Below, one piece after another: positions 53,327 through 62,108 of a stretch of 64,000 nt of DNA; position 1 is the stretch's first letter; every line of letters starts with the position of its first letter. The notes under the pieces are model-generated. The model did not search any database. It was given only the letters and a program-made list of their open reading frames with translations, and was not told where the DNA came from. Source of the DNA: CAYSPG01 sp964432885 (lineage in GTDB: Bacteria; Bacteroidota; Bacteroidia; AKYH767-A; OLB10); the NCBI GenBank assembly GCA_964432885.1, contig CAYSPG010000009.1:62001-126000 (forward strand). Reading direction: 5' to 3'. The position numbers and the translations under genes were made by a program.

Positions 53327-55546
53327 CTAATTTTTTATTGGAAGCCGATAAATAATCCTTTCATCCATTGAATTATTGCCCGCGAAAAAAGTATAATCGC
53401 CTTTAAATAATTTCCACTTCCCTGTTTTCAAATCCCATCTCTTTAATTCATTTACCGGAATATTAAATTGTACAATGGCACTGTTTCCTTTTGTGATAAA
53501 AACTTTTTTAAATGACTTTAATTCTTTTAATGGCATTCTTTCCAGCTCCGGATATTTAATGTAAACCTGAATCGTTTCCTCGGCATCAAAGTTGCCCGTA
53601 TTTTTTATACTCACAGCAAACTGAATCGTATCATTTTTTAAAACAGGTTTTTGTTTCCATTCATAATTAAATGTTGTGTATGATAATCCGAAACCAAATG
53701 GAAACAGAACTTCGCCATTGTAGTAACGATACGTGCGGTTTTGCATGTTGTAATTATCAAATGCAGGAATATCGTTCGCACTTTTATAAAACGTAACAGG
53801 CAGTTTTCCTGACGGAGAATAATTTCCAAATAAAATATCAGCTAATGCATTTCCACCTTGTTCGCCCGGATACCAGGCATATATTATAGCGTTCACATAG
53901 GGTTCAATACTTGAAATATCCAATGCACTTCCGGCAGTTATCACTGCAACAATGGGTTTGTTGTTTGCTTTGCGCAATGCTTTTATATATGCAACGTGTG
54001 ATGCTGGAAGTGACAAATTCTTTTTATCTCCACTTGATAAAAACGCATCACCTTCTTCTCCTTCGTAAATAGGAGTCATGCCGATTACTGCAATAGTAAC
54101 ATCACTATTTCCTGCTGCCCATATTCCGCCAAAGTGAGAGGTATCATAATTATCGCAACCCATAGCATACTCCATACGAATTCCGCCACCAATAGCACCA
54201 GTAATTCCTTCCACAAAATTTACTGCCTTGCTGCTTACCCCATGATAATTTCCAAGCAATGCATCAAGTGATGCGGCATTAGGGCCAACTATCATAATGG
54301 ATTGTATTTTATTTTTATCAAGAGGCAGTAACCTCCCCTCGCCTTCGGAGAGGGGCCGGGGGTGAGGATTGTTTTTCAAAAGCACCATACTTTCTCGAGC
54401 CATCTTCCTTGCAAGTTCAACATGATAAGCGTTTTCAATACTATCTTCTCCATACAAAGCATATTTTTTTATTCCACCATCATCATAAAAACCCAATTTA
54501 ATCTGTGTACGAAGAATTCCTGCCAAAGCAGAATCAATTTCTTTTTCTGTTAAAAGTTTTTGTTGTATGGATTTCATTACATCATCTTGCAACATGTTGC
54601 TGCAATCTAAATTTACTCCGGCTTTAATAGCTGCTACCGCAACTTCAATACTATTCGGTAAAACCTTGTGTCGGGACCAAATATCTTCCAGCGCCCAGCA
54701 ATCTGTAACAACATGGCCTTTGAAATTCCATTCCTGCCTTAAAATTTTTTGCAGCAATGTATTTCCTGTGCAGCACGGTTCATTGTTTACACGATTGTAT
54801 GCACACATAATGGATTCAACACCGCCATCAACTAATTTTTTAAAAGCATACAAATACGTTTCGCGCAAATCTTTTTCGTCAACTATCGCATTAAAAGAAT
54901 GCCGGCCTTCTTCGGGGCCGCTGTGTACAGCAAAGTGTTTTGCACATGCCGATGCTTTCAGATAATTTTTGTCATCACCCTGTATTCCATTTACAAATGC
55001 TATTCCCATTTGCGATGTGAGATATGGGTCTTCGCCATACGTTTCCTGTCCGCGTCCCCATCGAGGGTCACGAAAAATATTTATGTTGGGACTCCAGAAT
55101 GTTAAACCCAAATATTGCGAACGAATATTTTTTGCCACAGCCAAATTATATTTTGCACGCGCTTCAGTAGAAATTGCATCAGCAACATCATGCATCAACT
55201 CAGTATTAAAACTTGCAGCCATTCCTATTGCCTGAGGGAACACCGTTGCCTTGCCTGCACGAGCCACGCCATGCAGTGCTTCGTTCCACCAGTTGTATGC
55301 CGGAATGTTAAATCGCTCAACTGTTTTGCTGCGATAGCCAAGCAATGAAATTTTTTCTTCAAGTGTAAGTTGTTTTAGTAAATCGTTGGTGCGTTCCTCA
55401 ATTGATAAATTGCTGTTGCGAAAAGCGGGTTGGGAAAGTGTGGAGATTGAGAAGAGCAAAAAGATGGCACACAGATGACGCGGATTAAAACAAATTTTGG
55501 CGGACAATAAAATTAAATCAGTTTTAATCTGTTGCGATCGTGTCAT
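53327..55546 (-). CDS. Secreted glycoside hydrolase family 3 (beta-glucosidase/xylosidase type)
   Basis: GH3 enzyme releasing terminal beta-linked sugars. The barrel domain has FPQAIGMAASFNTELMHDVA, WSPNINIFRDPRWGRGQETY, the KHFAVHSGPE block and VVTDCWALEDIW (nucleophile Asp). The second domain follows VLLKNN, interrupted by an in-frame PHPRPLSEGEG insertion, then LLPLDKNKIQSIMIVGPNA; an FN3-like domain ends the protein. I start at 55546, after the fucosidase stop at 55557; the open frame to 55627 would overlap the fucosidase by 70 bp. The first ~27 residues derive from a palindromic repeat, and LCAIFLLFSISTLSQ supplies the signal h-region. It is 739 aa and forms an operon with GH29. Confidence 0.92.
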   Translation of the reverse strand: MTRSQQIKTDLILLSAKICFNPRHLCAIFLLFSISTLSQPAFRNSNLSIEERTNDLLKQLTLEEKISLLGYRSKTVERFNIPAYNWWNEALHGVARAGKATVFPQAIGMAASFNTELMHDVADAISTEARAKYNLAVAKNIRSQYLGLTFWSPNINIFRDPRWGRGQETYGEDPYLTSQMGIAFVNGIQGDDKNYLKASACAKHFAVHSGPEEGRHSFNAIVDEKDLRETYLYAFKKLVDGGVESIMCAYNRVNNEPCCTGNTLLQKILRQEWNFKGHVVTDCWALEDIWSRHKVLPNSIEVAVAAIKAGVNLDCSNMLQDDVMKSIQQKLLTEKEIDSALAGILRTQIKLGFYDDGGIKKYALYGEDSIENAYHVELARKMARESMVLLKNNPHPRPLSEGEGRLLPLDKNKIQSIMIVGPNAASLDALLGNYHGVSSKAVNFVEGITGAIGGGIRMEYAMGCDNYDTSHFGGIWAAGNSDVTIAVIGMTPIYEGEEGDAFLSSGDKKNLSLPASHVAYIKALRKANNKPIVAVITAGSALDISSIEPYVNAIIYAWYPGEQGGNALADILFGNYSPSGKLPVTFYKSANDIPAFDNYNMQNRTYRYYNGEVLFPFGFGLSYTTFNYEWKQKPVLKNDTIQFAVSIKNTGNFDAEETIQVYIKYPELERMPLKELKSFKKVFITKGNSAIVQFNIPVNELKRWDLKTGKWKLFKGDYTFFAGNNSMDERIIYRLPIKN
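54335..54367 (-). repeat. 33-nt palindromic repeat, copy B, inside the GH3 coding sequence
   Basis: It matches copy A (41658-41690) at 28 of 33 positions: CCCCTCGCC TTC GGAGAGGGG followed by CCGGGGGTGAGG on the plus strand. It occupies exactly 11 codons (PHPRPLSEGEG) between the conserved VLLKNN and LLPLDK of GH3. Confidence 0.85.
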
Positions 55547-55554
55547 CAGTGTGC
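55467..55554. repeat. 88-bp imperfect palindrome at the fucosidase-GH3 junction
   Basis: The arms GCACACAGATGAC (55467-55479) and GTCATCAGTGTGC (55542-55554) are inverted with one mismatch; further GATTAAAAC words extend the symmetry inward. The element begins 2 bp after the fucosidase stop and contains the GH3 start codon at 55544-55546. Confidence 0.7.
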
Positions 55555-55556
55555 AA

Positions 55557-56966
55557 TCATTTCTCAAATTTAAAAACCAAAGCATAATTATTTTTCGCAT
55601 TTCTAATCTCTTCAGGAATTGTAACAATCACTTTTCTGTTTTCAATTTTCCACTTCACTTCTTTTTTATTTTGAAGGCAAATAATTATTGAATTTTTCTT
55701 GGGCAAGTTAATTGTCCATTCAATTGTTGCAGGAATTGTTTCTCCATCATTTAAATTTACAATTGCAAAATGTGTGTTGGTGTTTTTTGATTTGGTAAAG
55801 AAAATATTTTGTTCACTAAAATGGTCAATGGCTCTTGTGTTATAAATTGCTTCTCCATTTTGATTCATCCATTTGCCAATTTCTTCTAACCGATTTACTG
55901 CATCGTCAGGTAAAGTGCCATCGGCTTTTGGGCCAACACCAAGCAAAAGGCTTCCGCCTTTAGCAACAATTTCAATAAGCTTATGAATCACTTCTGCTGC
56001 TGATTTATATTTCTCATTAGGCACCCAGCCCCAGGCACCGCCTAAAGTAATGCAACTTTCCCACGGGTAATCCAATTTTGTTGCAGGAATATTTTGTTCG
56101 GGTGTGCGGTAATTTTCAAACTCTCCATGCACTGTACGGTCAACAATTAATAAACCGGGTTGCGCTTGCCGCGCCATGGTTGCAATTTTCGGCATATCAA
56201 TATCCTGGCTCCACGCTGGTATGTCAGCACCCCAACTGCGCACTTCATCGTTCACTGTTTGCAGAGGGCGCACCCAGCCGCCATCCAACCACAAAATATC
56301 CATACTGCCATAATCATGCATCAGTTCACTAATCTGGTTGTAAGTATATTTTTTAAAATTATCCCAGCGCCACGGAAATTTTCTGATGTCGTAATTATTA
56401 TTTCGGTTTGCGGTTGCATAGGTTGGCCACCAATAGTTTTCGCTGTGCCAGTCGGGTTTTGAAAAATACGCACCAATCATCATTCCCTGTTTTCTGAATG
56501 CATCAAAAACATATTTGGCAACATTTGATTTTGGATTATTTGCAAACGGGCCATTGGTAATTTTAAAATTTGTTTCCTTAGTATCAAACATGCAAAAGCC
56601 ATCGTGATGCTTTGTGGTAAACACTAAATATTTCATACCTGCATCCTTGGCAGCTTTTGCCCATTGATCGGGATTAAATTTTTGTGGATTAAAATCTTTT
56701 TTCAAACCCCAATACCAGTTTTTATAATCTTCGTACTTAATTGTGCTGTCGCGCGAAATCCAATCTTCGTTACAAATACTCCACGACTCTACAATGCCCG
56801 GAACAGCATACAATCCCCAGTGAATTATCATTCCGAATTTTTGGTCGCGCCATTTTTCTAATTTTTGTTTTACTAACGAATCGGTTGGATATATGTAAGA
56901 TTGCTCTTGCGCGTAACATGAAATGGAAATGGCTGTTGCCAGAAATATTTTAAAAATAGTTTTCAT
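55557..56966 (-). CDS. Secreted alpha-L-fucosidase, GH29
   Basis: Retaining alpha-L-fucosidase that removes fucose from glycans. The signal peptide is MKTIFKIFLATAISISCYAQ. Family landmarks are KFGMIIHWGLYAVPGIVESW, the LVFTTKHHDGFCMFDTK block (substrate-binding His pair), GAYFSKPDWH, and MDILWLDGGW with the nucleophile Asp. The 469-aa length covers the catalytic domain and a small C-terminal beta domain. It precedes GH3 by 10 bp and is presumably the first gene of that operon. A -7 box and a 19-bp palindrome lie upstream (56987-57032). Confidence 0.94.
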   Translation of the reverse strand: MKTIFKIFLATAISISCYAQEQSYIYPTDSLVKQKLEKWRDQKFGMIIHWGLYAVPGIVESWSICNEDWISRDSTIKYEDYKNWYWGLKKDFNPQKFNPDQWAKAAKDAGMKYLVFTTKHHDGFCMFDTKETNFKITNGPFANNPKSNVAKYVFDAFRKQGMMIGAYFSKPDWHSENYWWPTYATANRNNNYDIRKFPWRWDNFKKYTYNQISELMHDYGSMDILWLDGGWVRPLQTVNDEVRSWGADIPAWSQDIDMPKIATMARQAQPGLLIVDRTVHGEFENYRTPEQNIPATKLDYPWESCITLGGAWGWVPNEKYKSAAEVIHKLIEIVAKGGSLLLGVGPKADGTLPDDAVNRLEEIGKWMNQNGEAIYNTRAIDHFSEQNIFFTKSKNTNTHFAIVNLNDGETIPATIEWTINLPKKNSIIICLQNKKEVKWKIENRKVIVTIPEEIRNAKNNYALVFKFEK

Positions 56967-56986
56967 ACGAAGGATTACATTTTGAG

Positions 56987-57032
56987 CAAATATAACAATG
57001 ACATACCGATGACTTTGCTTAGTCTAAGCAAA
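56987..57032 (-). promoter_or_regulatory. Promoter and candidate operator of the fucosidase operon
   Basis: The minus-strand TATATTTG (56987-56994) fits the -7 consensus about 20 bp before the fucosidase ATG. No TTG is present at the -33 position; instead a perfect odd-centred palindrome TTTGCTTAGTCTAAGCAAA (57014-57032) begins exactly 19 bp upstream of the -7 box. Confidence 0.5.
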
Positions 57033-57174
57033 CAGTGCTTTATTTACCATGAGTGCCTCAAACAAATTAAATGTTTTTTTTAAAAAGACTATCCTTTATT
57101 TGAAGTAATACAATATGAAAAATGATGATACAGCGTAAAACAAATCTTTAATATAAACATAGATGGTAAGGGTT

Positions 57175-59118
57175 TTATTTTTGCACAACTATCTTACGCA
57201 CTTCACTTTGACGGGCTGTTTCAAGCCTTAAGAAATATATACCATTGTTAAGTGATGAAACATCATATGCAACCATATCGGCAAAAAAGTTTTTGAATGT
57301 ACGGACCTCTATTACTTGACCCATTGAGTTTACAAGTACAAGCTTTACATCTGTGGCACTTTCAAAACTAAGGTTTACATCAAAGCTGTTTTGTACCGGA
57401 TTCGGATATACATCAAAAGAAAAAACATTGTTTGTGTTTTCTATTGAAGAAATAACTCCTCCGGGTGAAACATTAAAATTAAAGGATACCTCTGCTCCAA
57501 AATCTGCATTAAAAATTTTGTAATAGCCGGTGGCATTGTATTTATACAAATTGCAATAGCCTGTTCCCTGTGCAGAATTAGCCCACCATGAAAGGCCATC
57601 GTTTCCGCCATCATAAAGTGTAAAGCGATAACAGCCTGCCGGAAAATGCAATGTGTCTTTATACAAAGTATTCGCAGTAAGCTGCCCTGCGTTTTTCTGA
57701 AAAACAATATTGCCTGATGCATCCCAAAACTTAAATGACGTTTCGTTTGCATTAACATTTGTTTTTAACCGCAAAACAAAAACGGTATCAAGTACTGGAG
57801 GAATGATTGCAGTTGTATAAGCCGTATCATCATACGTGTATTCATCCTGCACACCATTTACATTGGCAATGTAAGCCCTAAAGGTTTGGTTGCCTAGCTG
57901 CGGAGTAATAATTCCCGGCAGAGTAAGGCTTACGCTTTGTAGCGGGTCAAGTATGCCTGTAAATGTGTAGGTAGCATTAGCAAATCCAATTATTCCGTAC
58001 TGTATGGTTGCGGAGGTAACGGGTGCACTGCCATTGTTTCGCAATTTAATTTTTGGGTCATTGCACACCGGATTTTGTCTCGAAAATTCAAAAATAGTAT
58101 TGGGCTCAGAGATTTCTTCAATGCTAACATCATTTGCATGTACCGGATTTTTAAATTCAAATTTTTGCGCATCAATAACATAATTGGCTGATGGATTTGA
58201 AATGGTGTACGCTTGCATATCTATATCGGCTACGTGAGTACTACCTGATACAACATTAAAAGTGTACTTGTCTGGATAAACAAATCCGCCCGGGCACCAA
58301 TTGGCACGGTCATAAACCCATGTTCCGCCTTGCGGATAAATTGGATTGGTTCCGCATAGGCGCCAAACAGATTTTGTTTCCACCAGATTGTTGTCAAAAT
58401 AAACATCACGTGTTTTTGAGCAGAACTCAGCGCACTCGGTGGCATCATACCCATGTCCTGATTGGGTAACTTTAAGCAGTACAATATTGGTATTGGCATC
58501 AACGGTAAAGGTGTCGGGCTGCAAATAATTTTCTATTGGGTTAGCTGCATTGCCATACGGCATTGAGCCTTTCCACATTTGCTCAATGCTAACTGTTTCG
58601 CATGGCGGTATGCCTTCAATAAAAGTAAACTGCACAGTTACAAGCCATCCTTTGCTCACGTTGGTTTCGTATCCGGTATGTTGGTATTCTATTTCAACCG
58701 AATCGTGCAGCAGCGATGCGTATTCGGAAATATCCAAAACCCATTCGGCATGCCACTGGCTGTTGTTGCCATTGCCATACGATGTTATGTAGCGCGCCAT
58801 TTCCAAATCTTTTGATGATGCATTTGCACTTCCATGTCTGCGCATTATTATATAGTCAATATAATCCCATTCACCACAGGCCATACCAATACCATTTGCG
58901 GTAGGGCATTTGTATTTTAAAGTAAGTAGCACCTTGCGATAGTTTACCGATGCCGATGGAAAAGTTGCCCACATCGGATACGGATTCCATCCGGTTGAAG
59001 GATTGGTTACAACCAAACTGTCGTGCTGAGTATATACAATGGTGGTATCGCCAGCAGCAGCATACGTTTGTGTTTTTAAAACAAAAAGAAATAGAAGAGC
59101 AAAAAGAATTTTTTTCAT
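57175..59118 (-). CDS. PNGase F-like glycoamidase with T9SS type A tail
   Basis: Peptide-N-glycosidase F family protein, which would cleave intact N-glycans from asparagine. After the signal peptide (MKKILFALLFLFVLKTQTYA) the N-terminal eight-stranded domain has MACGEWDYIDYIIMRR with the catalytic-type Asp, and the C-domain has TQSGHGYDATECAEFCSKTR followed by the characteristic NPIYPQGGTWVYDRANWCPG. Residues ~370-560 are Ig-like with a LYDGGNDGLSWWANS block, and the sorting domain begins DVYPNPVQNSFDVNL. It is 647 aa. It lies between the fucosidase and an M14 carboxypeptidase. Confidence 0.88.
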   Translation of the reverse strand: MKKILFALLFLFVLKTQTYAAAGDTTIVYTQHDSLVVTNPSTGWNPYPMWATFPSASVNYRKVLLTLKYKCPTANGIGMACGEWDYIDYIIMRRHGSANASSKDLEMARYITSYGNGNNSQWHAEWVLDISEYASLLHDSVEIEYQHTGYETNVSKGWLVTVQFTFIEGIPPCETVSIEQMWKGSMPYGNAANPIENYLQPDTFTVDANTNIVLLKVTQSGHGYDATECAEFCSKTRDVYFDNNLVETKSVWRLCGTNPIYPQGGTWVYDRANWCPGGFVYPDKYTFNVVSGSTHVADIDMQAYTISNPSANYVIDAQKFEFKNPVHANDVSIEEISEPNTIFEFSRQNPVCNDPKIKLRNNGSAPVTSATIQYGIIGFANATYTFTGILDPLQSVSLTLPGIITPQLGNQTFRAYIANVNGVQDEYTYDDTAYTTAIIPPVLDTVFVLRLKTNVNANETSFKFWDASGNIVFQKNAGQLTANTLYKDTLHFPAGCYRFTLYDGGNDGLSWWANSAQGTGYCNLYKYNATGYYKIFNADFGAEVSFNFNVSPGGVISSIENTNNVFSFDVYPNPVQNSFDVNLSFESATDVKLVLVNSMGQVIEVRTFKNFFADMVAYDVSSLNNGIYFLRLETARQSEVRKIVVQK

Positions 59119-59215
59119 CCGGATTTTTTAAACAGTGGTATCAAATTATTTCAAAAATAAAACATCCCTGTTGGTGCGGTGTAATTTTTTAACCACTAAT
59201 TGTAGTGATGTCCGG

Positions 59216-61585
59216 CTAATAAATTACCATTTTATGACTTAGGGTTACTGAGTGCTGGTTTTTTATTTTGTAAAAGTAAATTCCTTTCGAAAGATTTGTG
59301 CAGTCAATTTTTTTCTCATGTTGGTTTTCGTCCAAAGCAACTGCGTTTATTTTTTTTCCAACAGCATCATACAAAATAAATTCGGCAGCCGAAGGTGTAT
59401 TGTAGTGCAATACAAAACTCTCTGTTGCAGGGTTAGGATACAAGGAAAACACCATGGAATTTTCAGAAGATTGAAGGCCCACACCCGAAGCCACAATTTT
59501 TTCAACTTTAAAATCATCAAAATAAAAACCTTCATATTCGGCAAAGCCATCACTTGCCAAAGCAAATTTAAACAGCACGTTTTGCCCTGTGTAACTTTCA
59601 AGATTTATTTCTTCCTTAACCCATGTTAATTGGTTGCCATCATAAAGCGGGTTGCCAGGATCCTGAAATGACGAACCCGGATTGGTATATTTTCCACATA
59701 GCGGAAACCAGTTTACTCCGTTATCATTTGAAATAGAAAGTTGTGTCATGTCAAAATTATTTTCGATTTCCCATTTGGCATAAAACGAAAGATAAGCTGC
59801 CGAAGCATTAACAAGATTTACAGGCGATGACAAAGCAATTTCGGTAAACGAATTCGGATTGTACAAACCAAACGGACTATCGGTAATACTTGATGGTGAT
59901 GAAACAAATGCTGATATAGTAGTTGCCCATTGAGTTGGCGACTGCCAGTTAGCTGTATTATTTGCATTATCATTTAGAGCAATTACAGGAGTGCCAAAAA
60001 TTTTTGTAACAGTGTCTGCATCGGTATACAGGCCATTGTTTACAGTAAGCAAATATTTTATTTCATCACCAGGTAAAACTCCTGCTGCCAATGCAAACGA
60101 AATAGAATCGGATACCAGTTGTAAAAGGTTAAGCCCTGTATAATTTTTAGCTGCTCCAACCAAACTTATGTTTGCCGAAACAGGAACTACTGCTACAGAA
60201 AAAACACCTGTAGTATCAAGTCCTAATAATGAAAAATCAAATTTTATATAGCCGTTGGTTTGGGAAATGCACCAGGGCATTTGATCATTGGCAATGCCAT
60301 AGCGGCCGGCAAGTTTTGCTGTCATTAAATTTGCAAACATGTTTTCTTTACACAAATCAACAATGCGGTTTTGCTGTGGCCAAAAGCCATCATTGCCATC
60401 GCCCACTTCGGGTGTCATTGCCATAATTTTTGGTTTTGCAGTTTGCTCGCCATACATCCAATCGTCACTGCTTCCGTTTACAAGATAGCCTACTGTTTGG
60501 TTGGCAGTGCCCCGTGTATAACTATTATAACGCGTAAGCAACTCGGTGTAGTTATCATACAGTGCCGAATCGGGAGTATAAAAATCAGGAACGTATCCCC
60601 ATGGATTAATAAGCAAATTACTGTACGTATGATAATTTAAAGCCAGCTTAAAATTATGCGCATTGCAAAATGAACTTGTCATTTGTGTTTCGGCTTCGCT
60701 AAAAGGAGCGTTGCCGCGAAAAGTTATATCGTTTGAATCGGGCGATGAGCCATTATCATCAAATCCCCAATTGTACCCATAATTACGGTTAAGGTCAACC
60801 CCATAAATTCCATTGGTAAAATCTTTACGGTTTTTGCGCCACATACCGCCACCGTTGGGGTCGGTAAGTTCGTTATAAATATATCCGTCAGGATTTACAC
60901 AGGGTATAAAATACATTTCGGTATTGTCAACCAATTTTTGAATGGCTGTATCAGTGGCATAATTTTCCATCAGGTACCACATATAATAAACAATGGCAGC
61001 CATGCCGTTGGGCTCGCGTGCATGATGCAATGCTGTATATAAAACTTCAGGTTCGGTTTCGTCCACGTTTGGATTATCAGACAGACGTAGCCAGTAAACA
61101 GGCCTTCCCTCAAAAGTTGTTTGTGCGCTGATGGGTTGTTTTGCCGAAATAAGATTTGGAAATTTTGCAACCATACTGTCTAAATTGTCCAACAATTCCT
61201 GGTAAGTAAAAAATCCGCCCATGCTGCCATAACCAAAATTAGCAGGTTGCGGATAATCGGGTGCAGAAAAGCAGCCATTAGCAGCAGAAGAAATTTTTTG
61301 CCCTCCGTTTAAATTTTGTTCGCGATAAAATTTTTGAACGTCATCAATTAAAATTTCGGTTCTAAAGCCTGCTGCATTTACTTTTCTTAGTTCCGATTCG
61401 TTGAAATCGGATTCGTAAAAAAAATTCTTTTTACAAAACGTTTCTGTCAGGTCAATGCCTGTATTGGATAACTGTAAGGGAGATTTTCCATCAAGCCAAA
61501 TGCGCGCGCGCTTATAGGTTTGTGCGTTTGTGTTTAAACAAAATAATGCTGTAGCAACAGCCAAAATAATTATTGCCTTTTTCAT
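59216..61585 (-). CDS. M14 zinc carboxypeptidase with T9SS type A tail
   Basis: Secreted metallocarboxypeptidase. The signal peptide is MKKAIIILAVATALFCLNTN. A pro-like region (~25-120) precedes the catalytic domain with zinc ligands in TALHHAREPNG (HxxE) and LALNYHTYSNLL (third His), substrate-binding GVDLNRNYGYNW (Asn-Arg) and the catalytic Glu in MTPEVGDG. A MAM/jelly-roll-like module (~590-700; FDMTQLSISNDNGVNWFPLC) and the sorting domain (SLYPNPATESFVLHY) complete the 789-aa protein. It is predicted to be cell-surface or released, trimming peptides beside the deglycosylating enzymes. Confidence 0.93.
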   Translation of the reverse strand: MKKAIIILAVATALFCLNTNAQTYKRARIWLDGKSPLQLSNTGIDLTETFCKKNFFYESDFNESELRKVNAAGFRTEILIDDVQKFYREQNLNGGQKISSAANGCFSAPDYPQPANFGYGSMGGFFTYQELLDNLDSMVAKFPNLISAKQPISAQTTFEGRPVYWLRLSDNPNVDETEPEVLYTALHHAREPNGMAAIVYYMWYLMENYATDTAIQKLVDNTEMYFIPCVNPDGYIYNELTDPNGGGMWRKNRKDFTNGIYGVDLNRNYGYNWGFDDNGSSPDSNDITFRGNAPFSEAETQMTSSFCNAHNFKLALNYHTYSNLLINPWGYVPDFYTPDSALYDNYTELLTRYNSYTRGTANQTVGYLVNGSSDDWMYGEQTAKPKIMAMTPEVGDGNDGFWPQQNRIVDLCKENMFANLMTAKLAGRYGIANDQMPWCISQTNGYIKFDFSLLGLDTTGVFSVAVVPVSANISLVGAAKNYTGLNLLQLVSDSISFALAAGVLPGDEIKYLLTVNNGLYTDADTVTKIFGTPVIALNDNANNTANWQSPTQWATTISAFVSSPSSITDSPFGLYNPNSFTEIALSSPVNLVNASAAYLSFYAKWEIENNFDMTQLSISNDNGVNWFPLCGKYTNPGSSFQDPGNPLYDGNQLTWVKEEINLESYTGQNVLFKFALASDGFAEYEGFYFDDFKVEKIVASGVGLQSSENSMVFSLYPNPATESFVLHYNTPSAAEFILYDAVGKKINAVALDENQHEKKIDCTNLSKGIYFYKIKNQHSVTLSHKMVIY

Positions 61586-61613
61586 TTTATGTAACTAATT
61601 TTAAAAAATTGTT

Positions 61614-62108
61614 TTATGACTTTGATAATTGTTCGCTCACAATTCTGGAAAATTCTTCCTGCTTGTGTGTTCCAATTAAATACTCCAGTCCGTCTTTATC
61701 GGTAAGCTTTATTGCATCGCGGCCCGAAGTAAAAAATTTAACCGTTCCTTTCCGGTGTAAATTATAAACAGGGTTATTAAGTATGTAGTTGCTGTACGGT
61801 GTTTTTTCAACCTTTAGCACCGATGATAAATCAATTTTTACTTTTCGTGTTGTCCATAATCCATCTAATTCAATGCAATTTGAATAAATACGTGTATGCA
61901 AGTGCAAAATAAATATTGACAGCAGGGTTATAATCATCAAAATTATTCCGGCCAAAAAAAGTAAATCGGCATTTTGTTCGCGGTCTTCGGTATAATAGTA
62001 GGCAACAAAGCAAAACAAGGATAAAACCAAACTTCGGAGCATCGAATATTTGTTAAGTCCCAAATACTGCCTTTCTTCAAATAAAACTTCGCGGTTATCT
62101 TTTGTCAT
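61614..62108 (-). CDS. Small membrane protein, PH-like, unknown function
   Basis: A 164-aa protein with two adjacent hydrophobic segments at residues ~25-70 (MLRSLVLSLFCFVAYYY and LLFLAGIILMIITLLSIFIL). A C-terminal beta-rich part follows (IELDGLWTTRKVKIDLSSVL, VKFFTSGRDAIKLTDKDGLE, YLIGTHKQEEFSRIV) that resembles a bacterial PH domain. No established function. It overlaps the end of tilS by 14 bp, so it is cotranscribed with it. Confidence 0.75.
   Translation of the reverse strand: MTKDNREVLFEERQYLGLNKYSMLRSLVLSLFCFVAYYYTEDREQNADLLFLAGIILMIITLLSIFILHLHTRIYSNCIELDGLWTTRKVKIDLSSVLKVEKTPYSNYILNNPVYNLHRKGTVKFFTSGRDAIKLTDKDGLEYLIGTHKQEEFSRIVSEQLSKS

Noticed and set aside
55547..55627. GH3 start at 55627
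   Set aside because: It would overlap the conserved end of the fucosidase gene, and the extra residues do not resemble a signal peptide. The ATG at 55546 avoids the overlap.
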